64,000 nt of DNA, from positions 3,021,144 to 3,085,143 of the forward strand of contig NC_080050.1 of the NCBI RefSeq assembly GCF_026212465.1. Reading direction: 5' to 3'. The stretch's first letter is position 1. Each line of letters begins with the position of its first letter. The DNA is from Amaranthus tricolor. Taxonomy: Eukaryota > Streptophyta > Magnoliopsida > Caryophyllales > Amaranthaceae. Made by a program: the position numbers and the translations under genes. This document shows, in pieces, positions 57,811-64,000 of this stretch. Under the pieces are notes generated by a model. It did no database searches, had not been told where the DNA came from, and saw only the letters and a list, made by a program, of their open reading frames with translations.

Positions 57811-58274
57811 AAACTTCTTACTCTTGTTAAATAAGATACTTAAAGATATTTTTCTGTCTCATTAAAATAGTTTGAAAACTGAAGAGCTATATGTATTTAT
57901 AATAGAAAATTCGTGAAAAAGAGTAACATATTTTCTTTTAAGTTTTCCAATGTGTAAATGAATGAAAAGTTCTTGTTTTAGAAATAATTTGCGAATTACA
58001 ATTTTAAAATTTTAAATTTTTGTGAATTACAGTTTTAATGTTTAATTTTTTCAAATTTCAGCCATTGAAGTATCAAAGTCTACAACATCAGGCAAAATAA
58101 CAAAATTCCGACCACCTGATTTAAAATTCCGACCACCAAAATGGTCGGAATTTTGTGATTTGGCTTGAACATTGTAGGCTATGATATTTTGGTGGCTAAA
58201 ATTCTCAAAATAAACATTAAGGTTGTAATTTGCAAAATTACTAAATTTTTAGACTGTAATTCATAAATTATCCT
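57811..58274. other. Intergenic with local inverted repeat
   Basis: AT-rich sequence with a short local palindrome near 58105-58155 (AAAATTCCGACCACC and GGTCGGAATTTT). No gene. Confidence 0.4.
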
Positions 58275-58283
58275 TTTAAATAA

Positions 58284-59571
58284 CCAATCCTTAAAGTTTG
58301 CCACCCTTTTTATTTTGTCGCCACCCCTTTTATTTGAAAGTACTAAAATGCCTTTAAGTCTATTTTTAATTATAAAATCAACCATTAATATTACTATACT
58401 AAATCTTTTAATAATAATTAAATTAAAATAAAAAATATTAATTTTAAAAACAAAAACAATTTTTTAACATTGGAAAATAAATCTAATCACACATTTTGTG
58501 TTGAAATTTGATACATGATTACTCTTTTGGCCAAAGCTTATGATAGGAAAATCACATTACTGCAATGTTTACTGCATTAGAACCTAGACTTCAAGACTTT
58601 CCAATGATATATGTTCAATCTTTTAAAATTGCGTGTGCTGAAATTTGATATATGTTCAATCTTTTAGGCATAGCTTCTTATCTAAAAATTGTATTAATGC
58701 AAGGTTTGTGGAATTAGAATCTAGACTTCAAGAGCTTTTCAACGACATATTATATGCTAAATTCTGACGATCGAGCGAGAAATGACAACCATTTAAATCT
58801 TGTAGTAATGTCTAACATTCAGTTGCGCGCGACCGTACTGCGGTATGGTCGCGTAAAACGCGCGACCAGACTGCGATGGAGTCACACATTTTGCGCGTCC
58901 ATACCATGGTTCGGCGTTTTACGCGACCATACATCGGTTCGGTCGCGCGTTTTGCGCGACCATACTGCAGTCCGGTCGACGCGACTAGTTGTTAAAAATC
59001 CATGCAAACTTTAAGTGGTTGTCATTTCTTGCTCAGTGGTCGAAATTGGGCATATAATATCTTTTTGGAAAGCTCTCGAAGTCTAGTTTCTAATAAAATA
59101 AACCTTGTATTAATACAATTTTTCTATAAAAAGTTATGTCCAAAATATGGAACATGTATCAAATTTCAGGACAAACAAACTTTAAACGATTGTCATTTCT
59201 CGCTCGGTTATTGAAATTGGGCATATAATATATCATTGGAAAGATCTTAAAGTCTAGGTTCTAATTCCATAAACATTGCAATTATGTGATTTTCCTATTA
59301 AAAGTTATAGCAAAAAAAGTGAACATGTATCAAATTTTAACACACGTTTTTTAAAATTAACAATCGTTATCGATGCTTATCGAATCATTTTGGTGATTAT
59401 TTTCATCTGCCACAGTAATTCGATTTTTAGTTTTTGCTTGTTTTAGTTCAATGAGTGTTTGGAGAGCACTTTTAGAGAGATATTATAGATTAATGATTTG
59501 AAAATTAACAAGGGATAATCTTAAAAGGGGTGGCGACAAAATAAAAAGGGTTGTGAAGTATAATATTGCCC
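58284..59571. mobile_element. Foldback Mutator-like element with GC-rich centre
   Basis: The 1288-bp near-palindromic element is flanked by a perfect 9-bp duplication, TTTAAATAA (58275-58283 and 59572-59580). The outer arms share TTTTTATTTTGTCGCCACCC inverted. Each inner arm holds two diverged units of about 175 bp, repeated in inverse order on the other side, with landmarks such as GAGCGAGAAATGACAA and AATTGGGCATATAATAT. The centre (58826-58985) is an unusual GC-rich hairpin array. No transposase is encoded. A 9-bp duplication and long inverted arms fit the Mutator superfamily. Confidence 0.75.
58826..58985. repeat. GC-rich hairpin array (GCGCGACC...GGTCGCGC)
   Basis: About five units of roughly 33 bp, each an imperfect hairpin of GCGCGACC, a loop around TACTGC, and GGTCGCGC, separated by TAAAAC or GTTTT. 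The GC content contrasts sharply with the surrounding DNA. The 86-residue frame through it is fortuitous. Confidence 0.75.
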
Positions 59572-59789
59572 TTTAAATAACTATATCAATTGTTGTAGGA
59601 CAATATGTAAGGCTAAATGGCGGAAATCAAAACGAATAAAGGGAATGTAATGATTTTGTTTTGTCCAATGAAATAGCTAAAGAAAAAATCTGAATAAAGA
59701 AATTATAACTTTCAACACAAAAAGTTGATATATACGTGTTAAGCATTTAGCTTGAGATCCTGTGTTTTTTCATTTCATGTTAATGTTTA

Positions 59790-60060
59790 ATATCATGTTA
59801 AGGGATCAATTAAGTCAAAAGCATAATAAAGTAAATTATTAAGTAACCAACTCAACAAACAGACTAAACTAATAATTGCAGCATTGGAATATGTTATATA
59901 TACACTATTATGCATGCAACCTTCACATGTCACACGTAGGCCCTTCAGTCTATGAATGTCCTTATGTTTGGTGCTAAATACGTAGCCTTTCGTATCACAT
60001 TAACATCAATATCATATCAAGGAATTTAACTCTAATAAAAATCTAAATTAAAAATTGAAA
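59790..60060 (-). mobile_element. TRIM fragment (worn)
   Basis: On the minus strand, TTCCTTGATATGATATTGAT stands at the primer-site position and TAGTGTATATATAACATATT at the 3' LTR-like position. They keep the order of the TRIM family, but most bases between have changed. Confidence 0.4.
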
Positions 60061-62200
60061 CTCCTTTAATATGTTTATCTATCGAAACATGAATAATTAG
60101 ATTATTGGAAGTAGGATAAAGGAACTAAATGAAAATGACAAGATGAAATGGGGAATAGCCGACAAGTTAACGAAGTAACAAGTTGGCTAGCATGTCATTG
60201 TATATAGGGATTAGGGATTGATCACAGATTTGAAAGGCCATCACGCTACCTAGGCCTTTAACTGGTTGTTGGCATTTGGCAAAGACCTTCACCTCTTGCT
60301 TTCTTATGTTTTTTGGGAGTACCTTTATAATTTTTTGGATTTACAATATGTATGTGGATTTTGCTATATTATTTATATTAGATAGTGTCAGTGCGATGTA
60401 CGGTTTTATTAAATTTTTTGACTTAAATTAAATTAATTTATATAAAGTATTATAACTATTAATAACACATTTTAAAATAAAATTTAACACAAAAATATGT
60501 AAAATTATTTTATAAAAGTTTAAACGAAAAAAATAGTTTTTGTCATGAAAAATATAATTAACTGACATAAAAATAGTCTCAACATGTTTCATATTAGAAT
60601 TAAGCATTGCATTTTAAGTAACCAATCGTATAAATAACAAAAAAATCCTAATAAATTATATTATGTTTTAATCATCTCAAAATATCCAATACACTTAATA
60701 ATACTCATTTAATAAATAAAATAAAAAATATTTTATAAATAATTGAAAAAAAAGAAATAATATATATGATTTTCTAATACATTAAATGATGTGAATTATA
60801 AAAACAATGACATCATTACTGAGTATTGGAGGGAAAAATTTTTATTAAAATTATGACACACAAACAATTTTAAATTATGATGATGTCAACAGTGTTTTAT
60901 TTTAGTAATAATTATACATTTTAGTCTATTCTATAATATTATGGGTGCGTGTTGGACGCTTTATTTTCATGATATGACAGCAAACACACTAAACAATGTT
61001 TGTAGTTGTGGTTCATATTTGATGAATTAGCCATAGAGTATACGTACATAAATTGCTTTTATGTCAATTAAAGTAAGAGTTTGTGTTTAATTAAGATTCA
61101 AATATTCATTATAATTGTTAAAGTGTTTAGACTTAATTGTCGATCATCATCGGGGCGGAGCAAAAATACATTATAAATTTTAAGGTCCTATTTATTCTAC
61201 TTTATTTGAAATTTTTGAGGCCTAAAACAAATAAATATACTAAAGCAAAACCAATGTAAATTATTGTCAACTAACATTTGAGGCTCCTAAATTTAGGGGC
61301 TGTGTATGGTCGAATACCTTGCATATGCTCCTAACTTTATTTCAATGTATTACCTTTCTTCAACATTTTCTTTATTTATCTCATTTCCTTTTTAGAATTC
61401 ATTCCAAGGCTTTTTTTTTTCATTATCTCATTCTCTTCATCAAATTCATTCTAATGCATTATCTTTCACCATGAGAATAATAAGAAAAGTACATTATAAG
61501 AAAATTTGTACTATAAATCATTCATGTGACTACCATTTAGTACAAATAACAAAACGTTTCAAAAGAGTATTTGAAGTGTTAGGAAAATACAACCACATTA
61601 GATAAGATACCCACAACAAGGAAACACAACGAAGATTTATATTTGAGTGTTGTCCCCTTATATTATTAGCAAGGATAAATAATACAAGACTCCGTTTGAA
61701 AACTTTCAAATATTTCTCATAAATCTCACAGGCCTCTCTCTTAAATTTAAAAATACAAAAATAAGCAACCTAACATCCCTATTATAAGAGTTCACAAAAA
61801 AACGCTAAACTTAAATTTAGGAAATTATTACTAGCCACTAAGACACTTTTAGGAAACTTGCATCATTATTTAACAAATTATATTTTACTAATTATATTTG
61901 ACACGAAATTCAGAATTAGTTATTATTTCATAATAATAATAAATCAGTCAAATAATAATAATAATAATAATATTCTTGTTTGGATTTACTTCTTAACAAG
62001 GACTAAACTTAGTGTTTGGAATCAATTATGAATCTCAGACACAACATTTCGCAATTACTTGCAACTCCAAAGTGGGTCATTTAAATCAAAATTAAATTGT
62101 TTTCTTATGTTTTTTGAATAAAAATTCTACGCTTGGATCTATTTTTCTTTCTACTGAACTTCGAACTTTTCTATGAAAATCTCTCTTAACACTTTGATTA
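60061..62200. other. Intergenic, no gene seen
   Basis: About 2.1 kb of AT-rich sequence. An (AAT)n run lies at about 61951-61972. No coding sequence or complete element was recognised. Confidence 0.45.
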
Positions 62201-62425
62201 TAGGGGATGTTTAGCAAATTATTTTATTGAACAGTTTTAGTTTCTTTTGATATGAACAGAGGGTTGGATGGTCAAATCAGCTAATACTAGTATTTAATGT
62301 ATTAGCTGGTTGAAATAACTTATTAGCTACCAGCTAGTCAAACCAATTAATAAAATCAGCTGGTCAAATCAGCTATTATAATCAGCTATTAGCTACCAGC
62401 TATCAGTCATTTGCAAAACACCCTA
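62201..62425. mobile_element. hAT-like MITE
   Basis: The left end TAGGGGATGTTTAGCAAATT pairs with the right end read backwards, TAGGGTGTTTTGCAAATGAC. The interior repeats AATCAGCTATTAGCTACC motifs shared with 16612-16864. Flanking octamers TTTGATTA and TATATTAA match only partly. Confidence 0.5.
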
Positions 62426-63285
62426 TATATTAATATTCACAATAACAATAATTTAATAATGTCAGAGCTTTAATTTCAAAAGAATTATTGATCAATAATG
62501 TTTTAGTTTTGTATTGAAAATAAATATAAAAAAAAATCAAATACAATTACCATTACAAGTCAAATCACTATTTTAATTGTCTTAATCGGACTTGCACTCT
62601 ACTTAATCACTAGACTTAAGAAAGTTTAAAAGGGAGGATCTAACATGTTACAACTTTTATAGAAGTATAAATAGAGACCCATCAACAGTAGCTCAACAAA
62701 TACATCCATACAGGATAACTGGCTGGAATGAATATGACTTAACCTTGTACAAACGTACTAATAAGTTATTGTCATATCTTAATTATTTTTGTGCTTATTA
62801 TATGTTGATGGACCAATTAATTATAAGCTACTCAAAGCAAAACCTCAATTAATTAGGATAAGCAAATAGACCACGTATTCCCAAATCACAGCCTCACATG
62901 AGATTAATCTAGAGTCTGATTACTTTTAGGTTGAATTAGTTTCAGGTCATATTGCGTTTGGATCAATTCAATGGGATAATAACTTTTAAAATTTTAACCT
63001 TATCATTCAATTTTTTTTTTCAAAAAAATGTATATAATAGTTTTTTTTTTGTTTTAATAAAAAGTATTTATATAAACGAAAGACCAATGTCTTATCGATT
63101 TTTAGGATACAACGATTAAAGTAGAAAAATTTAACAACAAATCTTGTGGGTTGTGCAATTATTTGCTCTTATTCATGACATTACACTTGTTATTATTGAC
63201 ATATTTGGATGTTTTGACACTATTTAATTGAGTTCTAGTTATTTCACCTTCATTAATGATTTTGTGACTTTATTGTTTTTTTATG

Positions 63286-63287
<2 letters not shown>
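62426..63287. other. Intergenic, no gene seen
   Basis: No supported gene. A short piece near 62925-62990 echoes the GGTCGGGT-type repeat ends in worn form. Confidence 0.4.

Positions 63288-63338
<51 letters not shown>
63288..63338. repeat. (TA)n microsatellite
   Basis: A pure TA run of about 51 bases that directly abuts the left end of the neighbouring MITE, whose insertion target is TA. Confidence 0.9.
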
Positions 63339-63339
<1 letters not shown>

Positions 63340-63592
63340 TCCTTTCATTTCTTTTTGTTCTTCCCAATTACTTTCTTTCAAAGCAAATTTTAAACTTTAA
63401 TATCTCTGAATACACATAACAAAAAATTATTAAAAATACATAATAAAAAAGTATACATCGAGACGAATATAATGAGAAGATCTCACATGAATATATTTTA
63501 TTTTCTAAATATGTGTCAAAAACATTGATCAAATATCTCTCTTCTTAAGGTGGAATATTTCAAATAGGAAGAACACTAGAGCACGGAGTGAG
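63339..63592. mobile_element. Stowaway-like MITE
   Basis: The left end CTCCTTTCATTTCTTTTTGT and the right end read backwards, CTCACTCCGTGCTCTAGTGT, are inverted, and both continue into TTCTTCC. TA flanks both sides. The interior matches the copy nested in the Harbinger element at 5854-6115. Confidence 0.7.
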
Positions 63593-63648
63593 TATTATTT
63601 TTATTTTTTTATTCTAATTTTAAATATATTCTTTATATTATGACTTTT

Positions 63649-64000
63649 CACTACAAAAAACAACTAAATTAGCGATGGAAAAATAGCGAGGGGAAGCGTT
63701 CGTCGCCCATGGCGACGGCAAGGCGAGAGAACAGTTGGTCACGAAAGCAGAAAGTATTATGGCGACGGGAAAGGTCGTCGCCAGAAAGTCGCCAACTGCC
63801 ATTTTTCTTTTTTTTTTTTAATTTTACTACATGGCGACGGACTATCCTGTCGGCATTTCGTCGCCAAGGAAGACGAAATTTTTTTATTTTTAATTTGATG
63901 CATGGCGACGGGTGTTGTTTGTCGCTACTTGGTCGCCATGTTTGGTTTTATTTTTGGTTTTATTTTTTTTAAATGTAGGCGACAGTTCTGTTGGTAGCCC
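63649..64000. mobile_element. CACTA transposon terminus (continues beyond window)
   Basis: The terminus CACTACAAAAAACAACTAAA is followed by about ten copies, in both orientations, of the subterminal word TGGCGACGG or CGTCGCCA. This is the hallmark of CACTA (En/Spm) elements, whose transposase binds such clustered motifs. The element runs off the right edge, so no gene or second end is visible. The 87-residue frame at 63709-63972 is a translation of these repeats. Confidence 0.8.

Noticed and set aside
58826..58985. CRISPR-like array at the GC-rich core
   Set aside because: Units are imperfect hairpins with nearly no spacers, there are no cas genes, and this is plant nuclear DNA.
58754..59214. 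Open frames over the GC-rich core of the foldback element
   Set aside because: They follow the hairpin repeats and resemble no protein family.
63709..63972. 87-residue frame at the right edge
   Set aside because: It is a translation of CACTA subterminal repeats.

Overview
The window is nuclear DNA from a flowering plant. It is AT-rich, carries spliced genes with canonical GT-AG introns and plant-only gene families, and is crowded with plant transposons. The families fit a eudicot. The MITE and small-retrotransposon families suggest Caryophyllales, but that placement is only an inference. I found no bacterial, organellar or CRISPR features.

Five protein-coding genes are well supported. From left to right they are: an intronless 3-ketoacyl-CoA synthase of the KCS1 type (17.3-18.9 kb, +), which elongates fatty acids for wax, cutin and suberin; a small intronless DUF761 protein (22.1-22.6 kb, +); a small, probably plastid-targeted protein of unknown function (25.8-26.3 kb, +); a five-exon L-gulono-1,4-lactone oxidase-like flavoprotein (29.0-37.9 kb, -), assembled here with every splice junction in phase to give 591 residues; and a five-exon IQ67-domain calmodulin-binding protein (45.2-47.3 kb, -), also fully in phase, 582 residues. 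A sixth gene is only a possibility, on the minus strand around 56.2-56.8 kb. The genes do not form a pathway and are simply neighbours.

The rest is mobile-element territory. 0.8-2.5 kb: a truncated Ty1/copia element (one LTR, primer binding site, gag) between perfect 63-bp direct repeats. 3.9-6.4 kb: a decayed PIF/Harbinger element with TTA target duplications and a nested MITE. 10.9-11.6 kb: a hAT remnant. 12.8-13.1 kb: a complete tiny TRIM retrotransposon with AGACT target duplications; a second complete one (33.1-33.7 kb) lies in a gulonolactone-oxidase intron, and five worn copies lie elsewhere. 23.3-24.3 kb and 25.1-25.3 kb: two Mutator-type elements with 10-bp target duplications. 26.9-28.0 kb: a 1.1-kb (TA)n tract. 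34.6-35.4, 44.2-44.5 and 51.8-52.7 kb: LTR pieces sharing GGTCGAGCG-type motifs. 52.7-55.3 kb: a Ty3/gypsy chromovirus remnant. 58.3-59.6 kb: a foldback Mutator-like element with a GC-rich hairpin array at its centre and 9-bp target duplications. 63.6 kb to the end: the left terminus of a CACTA element that runs off the window.

The most unusual observations are the 63-bp duplication around the truncated copia element, the foldback element at 58-59.6 kb, and the block-wise strand switching of interruptions in the 1.1-kb TA tract. I see no wholly new gene system. Statements about family membership rest on recognised motifs and were not tested by database search.
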